NCBI RefSeq assembly: GCF_001039355.2
Contig: NW_019775382.1
Span: 57,816 to 113,310 of the forward strand
DNA from: Lingula anatina
Lineage: Eukaryota; Brachiopoda; Lingulata; Lingulida; Lingulidae
Direction: 5' to 3'
Length of the DNA stretch: 55,495 nt
The position numbers and the translations under genes are program-made. Numbering within the stretch: the stretch's first letter is position 1; every line of letters begins with the position of its first letter. Under the pieces are notes generated by a model that searched no databases, had not been told where the DNA came from, and saw only the letters and a list, made by a program, of their open reading frames with translations. Shown here one piece after another: positions 21,459 through 33,160 of this stretch.

Positions 21459-23345
21459 NATCAGGGTCCTGGGCCATCAGTTTTTTTGAGATCTCGGAAA
21501 CAAACCTGTTTTGACCCGGCTTGGCCATTAGCGACCTTGATTTTGATCTACTTGCATAAAAGTAGGTCAATATCTGGGGATTTAGCTCAGTATTATTGGC
21601 CATAAGGCCCTTAGCCATATGGCTTATACTTTAGGCCTAATGGCAATTTCAAATTTAAAAATTTTGCCTTTAAAAGCTCCTGTGACCTTGAAAAGTACGT
21701 CAAGGTCACTGAAACTGGGTTAATGGCATATTCTTACCATAGGCTACCTAGAATTATTTCATATTTTTTGCGAAAAAAAAAAAATGCGTGGAAAGAATCA
21801 TAATAATAATACCAAAAACAATAGTATTCCCCTAATTACTATCTCATTTTATTCTGTGGGGCGTCTAGGGCACCAACAAAGGTCTTCCACTGCTCTCTGT
21901 CATGACCTAGGTGTTGGATGGTTCCTCAGCTTTCTCCAAGTTGTTTCAACTCTACTTCGACAGTCCTTCTTCATGTGGTCTTAGGTCTTAGGTCTGCTTC
22001 TTAATAAATGAATTAGGATTTTAACTAAATATCTGATCCTCTCTACATGCTTGGCTACTGGTCACTTCATCATCTATATTTCAGTGGGCACTAAACCAAC
22101 CAACTGGGATGACATGAACTACACTACACCCGGTCCCTTCAATCCCACACAGGCATATAAGGATTCCAAGCTGGCCAATGTGATGTTCACCAGAGAACTG
22201 GCCAAGAGACTGGAAGGCACCAATGTCACTGTCAACTGCTTCTGTCCAGGTAATATACACATGTCTGAAAAAATCAGGACAGGTCAGAGGTCATAATGAG
22301 GAAAGGACAAAGGTCGTAGTGAGGACAGGTCAAAGGTTGTAATGACGGAAGGTCACAGGTCATAAAAAAGACAGGTCAAAGGTCATATAATTATGTTAGG
22401 TCAGAGGTCACAATGATGACAGGTCAATGGTCAAAATGAGGACGGGTTATAAGTCGTTAGTAGGACAGGTCAAGGGTCAAAATGAGGACAGGTCAAAGGT
22501 CGTAATGAGGACGGGTTAGAAGTCGTTAGTAGGACAGGTCAAAGGTCAAAATGAGGACAGGTCAAAGGTCGTAATGAGGACGGGTTAGAGGTCGTTAGTA
22601 GGGCAGGTCAAAGGTCAAAATGAGTACAGGTCAAAGGTCATAATAGTCTTGATCTTAAACTAAATTGTACAGAATCTGCCACTTTTCAGTTACATGGTGG
22701 TTGGAGAAGTGATGTAATTCATTCCATGGTTTTTTCATCAAATAAGGTACTTTGGTACCCAAACCTCTGAAAGTGTCACAATGCATGACTTAATGGGGAT
22801 GTATTCTTTCTTCTAGGAATGATTCGTACCCAAATTGGTCGAAATATCGTCGGCTGTATCAAGTGCTTGTACAACTTTGCTTTCTGCTGCTGTGGTTGTC
22901 TTGGACACAGTCTGCACCAGGGTGGAAACGCCATTGTACAACTGGCTGTCAGCGATGTTGTTAAAGGTAAAGTAAATATATTATTGGTATTCCTGGTACA
23001 ACTGACTGTCAGTGATGTCGTAAAAGGTAAAGTAAATATATTATTGGTATTCCTGTACAACTGACTGTCAGTGATGTTGTAAAAGGTAAAGTCAATATAT
23101 TATTTGTATTCCTGGTACAACAGGCGGTAATCACTTTCATTTGAGTATCAATTGCAATAGTCTTGTCCAGCAGTGATATCAGCTTGTGATATTAAGGCAA
23201 CTTTATTTCAGGAGTAACTGGTCGTTACTTTATTGACCAGGAAGAAGTCACTCCTGCTGCTGAGGCCTTGGATGATGAAGCCTGTAAAAAGCTGTGGACC
23301 CTCAGTGAACAGATGGTGGGAGGGAAGAAGGAAGAAAAAGAATAG
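18277..23345 (+). CDS. SDR gene B, retinol dehydrogenase 11-14-like (6 coding exons)
   Basis: Exons are 18277-18462, 18874-19045, 19747-19866, 21048-21212 (or its alternative 22085-22249), 22817-22966 and 23212-23345, with exon lengths identical to gene A, giving 308 residues. The cofactor motif [17 protein letters not shown] and YKDSK active-site residues are all intact. Differences from A include Cys for Gly in ILCRSGD, PDPFNPTQ-type changes before the active Tyr, and a shorter Cys run (CCCGC) in exon 5. It has the only intact TATA box of the family. Exon 4 is present twice; each copy keeps reading frame and splice sites but they are separated by the N at 21459, so only one is likely to exist per chromosome. 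Probably functional, substrate unknown. Confidence 0.85.
18488..18606. other. Gene B specific insertion in intron 1
   Basis: About 120 bp absent from intron 1 of A and C. It contains the small palindrome AGGGTCCCATAAGACCCT and AGGATCTTGGAGGATCCT. Probably a short mobile element remnant; no family recognised. Confidence 0.3.
19016..19192 (+). repeat. Exon 2-end/splice-donor minisatellite, gene B
   Basis: Same structure as in gene A: repeated ACCATGGGAACAAATCTGGGT units beginning inside exon 2, with successive GGTAAGTT/GGTGAGTT-like donors and an open coding frame to a stop near 19180. Confidence 0.78.
19960..20990. mobile_element. Repeat-derived insertion in intron 3 of gene B
   Basis: This ~1-kb stretch is absent from intron 3 of A. 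It opens near ACTGGCTGAAGCCAGT, contains several AGGTCA-like phrases (AAGGTCACAG, TCAAGGTCAA, GTCAAGGT), a poly-A tract (20720-20747), and ends with an antisense LINE tail. It reads as nested dispersed repeats; family not identified. Confidence 0.5.
20811..20947 (-). pseudogene. Antisense fragment of non-LTR retrotransposon ORF end
   Basis: On the - strand the translation gives ELKQLGES, then [19 protein letters not shown], resembling the extreme C-terminus of LINE reverse transcriptase proteins (DRxxWKxFVxAL). Stops are present. Further copies lie at 21848-21984 and 37360-37490, and short sense fragments at 23478-23544 and 25637-25703. Confidence 0.5.
21194..21458 (+). repeat. Exon 4-end/splice-donor minisatellite ending in long (TA)n, gene B
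   Basis: Five CCAG|GTAATA donors in series from the true exon end at 21212, with (TA)n spacers that lengthen along the array to a run of about 25 TA before the N at 21459. The long TA run is the likely cause of the contig break. Confidence 0.85.
22085..22249 (+). CDS. Second copy of exon 4, gene B
   Basis: This 165-nt exon has intact acceptor and donor and the YKDSK active-site motif. It differs from the first copy by a few residues (PGPFNPTQ versus SDPFNPTQ). Its donor is followed by a single unit only, with no array. It is either the allele of 21048-21212 or a true alternative exon; two in series would repeat the active site and is unlikely. Confidence 0.6.
22281..22640 (+). promoter_or_regulatory. 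DR1 (AGGTCA-n-AGGTCA) minisatellite in intron 4, gene B
   Basis: Units of ~23-27 bp each centre on two AGGTCA-like half-sites spaced by one base. Perfect DR1 elements are at 22281-22293, 22350-22362, 22373-22385, 22398-22410, 22536-22548, 22605-22617 and 22628-22640; one-mismatch versions are at 22421, 22467, 22490 and 22559. DR1 is the canonical RXR, PPAR-RXR, HNF4 and COUP-TF element. Whether it is bound is unknown; a neutral minisatellite could produce the same pattern by amplifying one site. Confidence 0.5.
22927..23120 (+). repeat. Exon 5-end/splice-donor array, gene B (three units)
   Basis: The 60-bp unit is present with donors GTAAAG at 22967 and two further copies; one unit has lost a base (CCTGTACAAC), so the frame is not kept beyond it. 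Confidence 0.85.
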
Positions 23346-25248
23346 AGTGGAGAGAGCCTACCCCTCCCAAAGTTTACAATGAAAGAGACTGACACATCAG
23401 CTAAAGAGATGGGTTTGATGAAGAATGAAAAAAGTTGAAAAATACTAAAATAATATTTTGAAATATGATACTAAAGTGACTGTCGAAGTAGAGTTGAAAC
23501 AACTTGGAGAAAGCTGGGAGCCATTCAACAACTAGCTCATGAACATATTATTATATTTTTATATATTATTTTATTGTATTTTATTTATATATGCTCAAGC
23601 AAAATTACTAGAATAATATTTTGAAATATGATACTGAAGTGCCTTTCAATTAGGCAGACGGCCACATTATTTTATTTTATATATTATTTTATTATATTTA
23701 TATATGCTCAGGCAAAATACAATTTTCTTTGAAATTCCATCAATTATCTGCATACACTATTGTAAACCCATTACAGCTAAGATGTCTTAGCTTCAGGTGT
23801 ATAACCCATCAATTGTCTGAATACACTATTGTTAACCCATTACAGCTAAGATTTCTTAGCTTCAAGTGTATAACCCATCAATTGTCTGAATACACTAATG
23901 TAAGCCCATTACAGCTAAGATGTCTTAGCTTCAAGTGTATAATGTAAGCAGGTATAGAAGCACTGCCCGTCTTGTCAAATTATAGCATTTTCGTTTTTTT
24001 AGAAATTGCATCCGTTTTTCTAAATACACTTATATATATACCCCTTCAATGCAGCTTAGATATTTGAGAAATAACCAAAACAGGTGTAAGAGCACCGCCC
24101 ACCTTGCCAAATCAATAGTTGTGTGCTTGTAAGTCCGCCTATTTTACATGGGGTTTACGCATTGCTATATTCTCTTCTTTTACTGTGTTACTCTCTGTTT
24201 ATAGTTTTAAATCTATAATATTATTGACCAGTATTAACAACATTCAATTTTTACATTCCACTTGATATTTTTGTAAATTGTTTTGCAGTAATATGTATAA
24301 ATATAGATAAATTTTTATTTTTAAATGTGCCATCATTATGTGTTGGGGACATTGCTTCCAATGTAATGTTTAAGACGTTATAACTTCAAATACTGTACTA
24401 GATAAAATAAAATAAAAATCTTTATTACGTGGCAGGAATCGACTGTGAGGTTGCCATGGTTTTTGCTGATCAGATACATGTAGTAGGATAATCAGATCAT
24501 TTCTGCACAGTTTTATTGTCTTATGTTTAACACACATGCTTTAGTCTTAGCAGACTGTATATCTGTCAGCTTTAGCTGGCTTGTTTTATTGTTTTAACAT
24601 TATCACCTCATAACTGGTAATTTTGCATAATGTTGTTTGCTATACATTTGGTTTATTTTATAGAGCAAGGCGCATGTGACCTGCTATGATTTCACGAAGT
24701 ACTAATATTTACATATTGTTATTATAATGTAATACACAGGGTAAATAAAAATAATATATAATATATATGTGACATCTTTTTAGTTAAGCATTGATTTCCC
24801 GTGGACGCAGAACATGAATCAACCAATGTTCAGACTTAGGCCAAGAGTACTCAGTACATATAGAGTGCAGATATTGTGGAGAAGGAATCCTCAAAGCTTG
24901 TAACTGGGTTTTAAAGCTATGTATAAGTATATAAGCCAGACTTTGTAGTCTGGACACAAGTGCCTTTCCCTTCATTACCAGGGTGTTTACATAACCAACC
25001 CTCTTAAAGTTTTTAAACTCCAGTCCCAATTTGGAAGGGGGTTGGTGACTATATGAATCCAGGCAGCTTGAACAGTGTTGTATATAGTCCGGTGGCTTAG
25101 ATATCTATGACACACACTTAATTAGTAGATTTCCTGTTTTGTTTGGACATTTGTGATTGTATTGAGATTAAAAGAATAGTGATGATGTAGTGGACTGACA
25201 TAAACTGCAAATAATGTGGATAAAAATGAGAGCTATATATGAAAGACG
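23346..25248 (+). other. 3' UTR and flank of SDR gene B
   Basis: It is homologous to the flank of gene A, with a short LINE-derived insertion (23478-23544) and a ~62-bp tandem repeat at 23740-23945 (CATCAATTGTCTGAATACAC ... CTTAGCTTCAAGTGTATAA, three copies). AATAAA occurs at about 24745 in the conserved context. No further gene is supported. Confidence 0.55.
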
Positions 25249-25249
25249 N

Positions 25250-27300
25250 TTGTAAATGGTAAAGTCAATATATTATTTATATTCCTGGTACAACAGGCGG
25301 TAATCACTTTCATTTGAGTATCAATTGCAATAGTCTTGTCCAGCAGTGATATCAGCTTGTGATATTAAGGCAACTTTATTTCAGGAGTAACTGGTCGTTA
25401 CTTTATTGACCAGGAAGAAGTCACTCCTGCTGCTGAGGCCTTGGATGATGAAGCCTGTAAAAAGCTGTGGACCCTCAGTGAACAGATGGTGGGAGGGAAG
25501 AAGGAAGAAAAAGAATAGAGTGGAGAGAGCCTACCCCTTCCAAAGTTTACAATGAAAGAGACTGACACATCAGCTAAAGAGATGGGTTTGATGAAGAATG
25601 AAAAAAGTTGAAAAATACTAAAATAATATTTTGAAATATGATACTAAAGTGACTGTCGAAGTAGAGTTGAAACAACTTGGAGAAAGCTGGGAGCCATTCA
25701 ACAACTAGCTCATGAACATATTATTATATTTTTATATATTATTTTATTGTATTTTATTTATATATGCTCAAGCAAAATTACTAGAATAATATTTTGAAAT
25801 ATGATACTGAAGTGCCTTTCAATTAGGCAGACGGCCACATTATTTTATTTTATATATTATTTTATTATATTTATATATGCTCAGGCAAAATACCATTTTC
25901 TTTGAAATTCCATCAATTATCTGAATACACTAATGTAAGCCCATTACAGCTAAGATGTCTTAGCTTCAAGTGTATAATGTAAGCAGGTATAGAAGCACTG
26001 CCCGTCTTGTCAAATTATAGAATTTTCGTTTTTTTAGAAATTGCATCCGTTTTTCTAAATACACTTATATATATACCCCTTCAATGCAGCTTAGATATTT
26101 GAGAAATAACCAAAACAGGTGTAAGAGCACCGCCCACCTTGCCAAATCAATAGCTGTGTGCTTGTAAGTCCGCCTATTTTACATGGGGTTTACGCATTGC
26201 TATATTCTCTTCTTTTACTGTGTTACTCTCTGTTTATAGTTTTAAATCTATAATATTATTGACCAGTATTAACAACATTCAATTTTTACATTCCACTTGA
26301 TATTTTTGTAAATTGTTTTGCAGTAATATATATATAAATATAGATAAATTTTTATTTTTAAATGTGCCATCATTATGTGTTGGGGACATTGCTTCCAATG
26401 TAATGTTTAAGACGTTATAACTTCAAATACTGTACTAGATAAAATAAAATAAAAATCTTATTACGTGGCAGGAATCGACTGTGAGGTTGCCATGGTTTTT
26501 GCTGATCAGATACATGTAGTAGGATAATCAGATCATTTCTGCACAGTTTTATTGTCTTATGTTTAACACACATGCTTTAGTCTTAGCAGACTGTACATGT
26601 ATATCTGTCAGCTTTAGCTGGCTTGTTTTATTGTTTTAACATTATCACCTCATAACTGGTAATTTTGCATAATGTTGTTTGCTATACATTTGGTTTATTT
26701 TATAGAGCAAGGCGCATGTGACTTGCTATGATTTCACGAAGTACTAATATTTACATATTGTTATTATAATGTAATACACAGGGTAAATAAAAATAATATA
26801 TAATATATATGTGACATCTTTTTAGTTAAGCATTGATTTCCCGTGGACGCAGAACATGAATTAACCAATGTTCAGACTTAGACCAAGAGTACTCAGTACA
26901 TATAGAGTGCAGATATTGTGGAGAAGGAATCCTCAAAGCTTGTAACTGGGTTTTAAAGCTATGTATAAGTATATAAGCCAGACTTTGTAGTCTGGACACA
27001 AGTGCCTTTCCCTTTATTACCAGGGTGTTTACATAACCAACCCTCATATGGTGATTATATGAATCCAGGCAGCTTGAACAGTGTTGTATATAGTCCGGTG
27101 GCTTAGATATCTATGACACACACTTAATTAGTAGATTTCCTGTTTTGTTTGGACATTTGTGATTGTATTGAGATTAAAAGAATAGTGATGATGTAGTGGA
27201 CTGACATAAACTGCAAATTATGTGGATAAAAATGAGAGCTATATATGAAATAAGTGTGAATAAAATGTGTAACCTACTATTTTAATGTGTAGCTTTGTTT
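25250..27300 (+). repeat. Second copy of gene B intron 5 end, exon 6 and 3' flank
   Basis: After the N at 25249 sequence returns to the position equivalent to ~23080 and parallels 23090-25248 almost base for base to ~27050, with one rather than three copies of the ~62-bp repeat. Probably the other haplotype. Confidence 0.78.
25385..25518 (+). CDS. Orphan exon 6 of an SDR gene (copy B')
   Basis: This 134-nt last exon has acceptor AG at 25383-25384 and TAG at 25516-25518. Its translation appears the same as gene B exon 6. No exons 1-5 are attached on this side of the join. Confidence 0.6.
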
Positions 27301-29030
27301 GTGATAGACAGTGGCAATGTATTATTTCAAGCTTTTGTTTATATGTATACAAATTGAAATAACAAAGCTGATTTGCTGGTATTTTTAAGATGAGACAACT
27401 CACCTGCCCCCCCCCCCCACCACCAAGGGTCATTCTCTACCAGCTGTCAGCTGACTGCGTAAAAAAAATCTTTAACACAATTGTGTACAGTTAGTGAAAT
27501 ATTTGCGAATATCCACTGTAAAACTTTATTCTGAGACCTTGGTGAAGGGTACCCAAGGGGTTAAGTGAGGTCAGGTCACACCGCGCACGCGGTCGAAAAC
27601 GGGAAAAATCTAAACTCGCTGTTTGTTTTCCATCATAACTCCCAAGATTTGGGCCCTATGATAAATATGAAAATATATTTAAAAAGTGCATTGAATGTGC
27701 GTTCTAACAATATGTGTAACAATGTATATCATTTCTCCGTTGTAAGCCTCCAGCCACGAAAATGCTGCGAGAAATCGCCGGTGATTTGGGGTCCGCCATA
27801 TAGATAAACGTCCTCTTTGGATCCAGGTACCGCTAGATCCAACTATCTGACATCGTAATCAGCTAAAATGCCGATATCAACTTGAGATACAGGTATGAGG
27901 CTTTCGAGTGACAGTCTGACTGCGAGTACTGACCCAACGCCGTATTAACGTTATATTTGCTCGTGTAGACGTGACTTCTACAGTGTTCAAACAAGACATA
28001 CATGTACGTTCGCGTCTACACGTCAACCATTTACTATCATTTACTACATTCAGCAATGTACGCACATAACTTCATCAATGTAAATAACTTCTATACATAA
28101 TTAACGCGGATTTCTGCCTGTAAACTTCAGGTATGTTTGTCAAGCATACAGGAATGGTTTCTATCAAGTATACAAGACATTTATCAGGCAGAATAATTCA
28201 TGCAAATGCCCACATAAATCATACACAATATAAAATAAAACAAAATAAGAAGGGTTTACTTGTAAAACTCTTAACATTATTTCATCAACTTTTGCAGGGT
28301 TTTTAATTGACGGGGGTGGTGTGTGTGTGTGTGTGTGTGTGTGTTTCTGGGATTAAAGGTACATACGAACCGAGCATCGGTGGAGCGTGGATTCCCAGTA
28401 ACACATGTAAACCACTTCTACTAGTTTCTTATACGACTCTAATAAATTCGACATGCCAAGGGATAAACTGAATAGATCACTCGATCAGTCATAAAAGACC
28501 TTTAGACTGCTCCTTTCTTTAAATTTTTGGTTGTAAATTTAACCTACTTTCGTGACCTACTTTCCTGCCCCATTGACATACAGCTTAGAATGCCAGCAGA
28601 AAAATCCGTTCAAACGGGTAAAATTAAACAATGCCTTTTGGTAATTCTCTTAGTTATACTACTTAAAACTATATGCTGGCATTTGGTTGGTTTTTGTGAC
28701 AAAAAATAGACTTTGTATGCATCTTTAATCGCAATGAAAAGAAAATATAATCTTAGGTTCCTGTCAGTCAGAAGCCTTCGTAATCAAAACTAAATAAATG
28801 TAACATAAATATACCAAAAAAAAAAAAAAAAAAAAAAAACTAGTGAAATAATAAATTTCTGTCAGAAAATGCATTAGTAATGTAAATTACCCGAGTATTG
28901 CGTAAAAACGATCTAGTAGAATAATAAATTGCTGAAGGGATTAATATGTGTACTGTCGTTTTAAAAAGGGCATTTCATGCACTGAGTAGTATACCAACCA
29001 TTTTGAGCAATAGTGTACCTGTACCTGTAA
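27300..29030. other. Intergenic, no gene seen
   Basis: Poly-C (27408-27419), a (GT)n tract (28318-28343) and a poly-A (28817-28839). Short ORFs only, none with a recognisable motif. Confidence 0.5.
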
Positions 29031-29037
29031 TGGATCT

Positions 29038-31130
29038 ATCGGTATTTGGATCTAAAAATACGTGGTATGTGGATTTATAAATACGTGGGTTTAATTGGAC
29101 ATCGTATCTATAGGAACGCAAATGTACTAGGACGGTGGTAAAAAATCGGATCTTTCGGTATTTAAATCTAAAAAGACGTTTTTCAATTTTTCCCCCTATG
29201 TTTCTATCGGTAACGGGAGTATAGGGACGTGTAATATTTTGGGACTAAATTTTATCCGTACGTCCCAGTGAATTCACTTCCTTGTTTGGTTCCCACTGTT
29301 TACGAACTTTGTTCAACCTGCGCGTTTCGCGACATTTTTCCTAAAGCTCCGTACGGCGTCCCGGATGTTATTTCCTCGTATTTGACCGCAAAATCATGCA
29401 GAGAATGAAACAACCGTTCGGCCGAGGGGTTACAGAAGGCGATTTAACCAAAAAGAGCAACCACAACTAGCTCGTAAAGTTTTAAATCGTGTTTTTGAGT
29501 TAGAGTAGCGAAGTTCTGAAACTTCTGTAACCCCTGCCTAGATATTTTAGCTAATTCTAGGTTCAGATTAGTTTTTTATTTATCAATTTTTGGTAAGACA
29601 GAGCCGTAACAGCCATTAGGAAATCAGTGACTTTGATCTTACCGCGGACTCACCAAGCTGTTCTGCTGATGAAAAAGCATCTGCACTTTAAACACCTAAA
29701 GAGGATCAAGATATCAGAGTACCTAACCGGAAAATCTTTGATTTGTTCACGAAACCCAAGGATATTGATAAAACGTCCGCAATTCAAGAATATATAGTTT
29801 ATTTTATTTTTCAAACAAAGTATGAAATTACGTACGATATTGATGAGCCTAATGCTTTTTTTCACCTTTGAACTCGTTAGTGGTCAGAAAAAGGGGAATC
29901 TTAATTTAAATCATGGAGATATGCAATAACTCTAGAATGGTTAATGACAGTCAAACAAAAGTGAACAAAAGTAGTATTTATTCATTCATTTATTTTCGTA
30001 ACAAAAATAAAAAAGGAAAATTCCTAAAACTGCCAATACGTCATGCCAGTCTCTCCAAAAAATCTCGCTGGTTTTTGTATTACCTAGCTGCTATGATGTC
30101 TAATATCAATTTAAATTTATTGGTAAACTGATAACTAACCAAAATCGGATATTAGCCTACATGTACTTATTTTCATTGTGCATTTTGGCATTTTTTACAA
30201 GTTTAACCTTAAAATCGTCTATGCAATTGCCATTGTAATATTGGTTGCATGGCATTTGTTAACTATTTAACTTAAATTCATAAATTGAGTACCAAGAGTG
30301 TTTCCCACTCAGTTAAAAATCCATGATGTGTACATATAATCCAAATTGTTACCATAGCAACAGCTATCATAATGACGGTTTCCGTAGCAACAGATACATT
30401 AGAAGCCATTATTTTTGTTTTTAGCGATGGCACATTTTTTAGAATTATTTTCATTCAAAAGTAGCCTTTGGGCAGTGATGCTGAAGCCTTCAGGTTGAAA
30501 AAAAAAATTGACCGCTATTGATAAATTACAGAAAATTATATCTTGTCAGATTCTTCTTGGCATAGTTCAACTTTCCAGAAAATTTCAAATTGATATTTTA
30601 CTCCATTCAAAAGTTATGCCAATTTTGTGTCAGGGCACAGTAAAAGCTAGCTTGTTAAAAATCTTGTGATGGATCGCTTTTACTAGCTCAATCAAAAGAA
30701 CTGCTCCGCGGTGAATCTGCAGTTGAATGTAATTAAACCAAAATGAAACGTAAAATAGATTTAATTCTGCTTAATTAAATTTTATTTACTGTATTTAAGA
30801 TGAAAAAGGAAAAAATAAATAATATTATTCTAAAAGAAACAGATATATCCGATGTCTTTGTATTTTTTGCTTATCAAAGAACATTTGCTCTTTTTTATCT
30901 GGGACTCATGCAGCTGATGAAGGGGGGGGGGGGGTCATGTCGATACTCCCCAGCACCGTTACTCCACCGCACCGATAATCCCCCTTAGTAATTGTTTGTA
31001 TTATGCTCATCGATACGACCCCACACCGATAGATCCCCGCACCGATACTACCCCTCAGTATATTATCTGTAATTGTGGGGGCCGGAGTATCGGTGCGGGA
31101 AAGTATCGATGCGGGGACGTATAGGCATGT
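29038..31130. mobile_element. Possible non-autonomous element with inverted subterminal motifs
   Basis: The left end carries TATCGGTA at 29038 and 29205 and TTTCGGTA at 29153; the right end carries the complement ACCGATA at 30971, 31025 and 31041, plus TATCGGT at 31088, in a C/G-rich context (GCACCGATAnnnCCCC). GGGACGT and ACGTCCC also face each other at 29224-29267. The ~1.6 kb between has no ORF above ~75 codons. The structure suggests a mobile element with complex ends, but I see no clear terminal duplication and the class is unknown. Confidence 0.3.
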
Positions 31131-31599
31131 ATAAATCTCATACTAGGCAGGCGAGACACCTACCTTCCTATCAGAGACGATTTTTTCTCACATTATCTAG
31201 AGGCAAGAAGCCTAACACACTCTAAGTGCCACTTTCAACTCTGCAAGGGGCGCTGTCAAAACACACGTCCTCAGAGGCCCAGCTCTGAATCGTGTTATTT
31301 TGGTAAAGTGGAATCTAACTAGGACATGAGCCGACCACCCCCAACACACAACACAATAAACCTACACGTGCTTGCCCTGTGCCAAGTTTGACAGCTACAC
31401 TGTATGCCCGATACCACTATAAGGGCTGCGCAATGGCCAGATCAAAATCACTTTTTAAAGCAGAATGGTGCCTGTGTTGTGGTACGAGTGCAAGATAGTC
31501 TTAGTTCAAACTTCAAACTCCGCATCAGCCACTTGCTTCTTGTCTCGTCTGCACGAGATAACATCAGCGCAGGGCGGAAAGTAATCTCCAGGCGGTCAA

Positions 31600-31790
31600 A
31601 CCTATGACGTAGGGCCTACGAGACTTATGACTTCCAAATATGGAGCTCAGGCGGATACAGTTGTGACGTAATAGACTTGTGACTTCCAAATATGGAAGCG
31701 GCCCAGGAAAAATTTTGACAAACAACGTACGAGATTTGTGACTCCCAAATATGGAAGCGCCCAGGAAAAATTTTGACAGACAAGCCCTCA
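31600..31790 (+). repeat. ~52-59-bp tandem repeat carrying CArG boxes
   Basis: Three units contain GACTTCCAAATATGGAAGC-like sequence. CCAAATATGG, a perfect CC(A/T)6GG serum response factor site, is at 31634-31643, 31686-31695 and 31745-31754. The last two units also share CCAGGAAAAATTTTGACA. CRE-like TGACGTA occurs at about 31604 and 31664. No gene start is evident next to it. Confidence 0.6.
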
Positions 31791-31969
31791 ATCTGCCGCT
31801 AGTGGCTAGAGTTTCGTATTGCTGATATGGGTTATATATATATGAAATCAAGATCGAGCTGGCAATACAGAAATCTAGAACCTAGGGTAGGGAGATAGAG
31901 AACGATTATATTCCAGTTTGAAGGTGAATATCGTATGTTACAGTGAGTAGATTTTCATCTTTGTGGAAA

Positions 31970-32235
31970 TTATTACCTCCGCCAAGGAGGTTATGTTTTC
32001 GCCCCTGTTTGTCTGTTTGTTCGTCTGTCTGTCTGTCTGTCTGTCATCAATTATAACTCAAAAGGTTATGGACCGATTTTGATGAAATTTTCAGGTAGGC
32101 CTACTGTCAGAAGTGGGCCAAGGAACAGATGATTAGTTTTTGGTGGTGATCCGGTTCAATAATCAATCAATAAGCAAATATATCGAAAATTTAGGGGTGG
32201 AACGGTATTGGATGGAGGGTCCTACTAAACATAGA
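31970..32235 (+). repeat. Dispersed repeat beginning ACCTCCGCCAAGGAGGTTAT
   Basis: The hairpin CCTCCGCCAAGGAGG, the (TCTG)n stretch, then GGACCGATTTTGATGAAATT and GGTGGTGATCCGG form a phrase I recognise from repetitive DNA of many marine animal genomes. It is not a gene; its exact family is not recalled. Confidence 0.45.
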
Positions 32236-32884
32236 AATGGATCCGAATGGGACAATATAGACCAGTAGGTACGCACTGCAAACCTCTCTAAGATTGCATT
32301 CCAGTTCTACACAGTGAAAATTAACTTACTTTTGCCCAAGAAGTTTTATTGAATTTTCTGGCGAGACAACACTGGAGGTTGTGATAATTATGCAGGTAAA
32401 TGTTTAGTATTGTAAATAAGTTTACAAAAGAAAAAAATTATGTAACGCAAACATTAATGCAGTACTATAGAGGAATCTCAATAGGGTTATTCATATCATG
32501 TTAATAAGCTAGAGTTAAAGTTTGAATAACAGCTTTATTGGAATTTTTTGTTGTTTTATTTTAGATTTTTTTAAAATTATTTTTCAAACACTAACATCTT
32601 CAAGATGTGACTTTTAACTCCCATCCACCAGAAGCTCTGTGCATTTTCTGTATTTCCACATGAGCAGTTGTATTGGTTTTTATGTCTTTAAACAATATGT
32701 AATATTATTTTATGCACTGTCATCATTTTTCACATATTGGGATTTTCATTATGTATTATATATAATAAATTCCTACACACACACACATCCTCCCGTTGTC
32801 TGTTACTCATTTCTCAATAAGTGTATTCATTTATTGATCTGTGATGTGGATTCCTCACGTTAGGACATGTACCAGTAGTAAATC

Positions 32885-32943
32885 AGGTCAATAATCACAT
32901 CAGTAACTGGGTCACACATACCTGTTGTTGTGTTGTTACAAAA
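32885..32943 (+). promoter_or_regulatory. Putative promoter of SDR gene C
   Basis: AGGTCA (32885-32890), a mutated middle site (ACATCA) and GGGTCA (32909-32914) keep the 12-bp grid; the TATA position reads TACAAAA (32937-32943). A MARE/ARE-like TGCTGAGTCAC follows at 32979-32989. A possible 5' exon donor is GTGAGTAT at 33081. Confidence 0.4.
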
Positions 32944-33160
32944 GGTGAAGGGTTTCTTATGCAGCTGGTTAAATATAGTGCTGAGTCACCGCGCAGGCTG
33001 CGTGAATTGGAGTTATTTCTCCAGTGTTGTTATTTCTTTGCAGTAGTGAGTGCAGCTGACCTGCCAGTGGTAGTCTAGCTGTGAGTATCTGTGTGATAGA
33101 TACAATACGAGTCGCCGAGTAATTTTCACGTACAGCTCGGCGACAAGTGTTGTATCTGGC

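Larger units (their letters stand above)
20411..22084 (+). repeat. Duplicated intron 3 segment around the one-N join at 21459
   Basis: The text starting ATCAGGGTCCTGGGCCATCA at 20411 restarts at 21460 and runs in parallel to exon 4, including the LINE fragment. Differences are few (for example poly-A length 27 versus 13). Probably the second haplotype. Confidence 0.8.
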
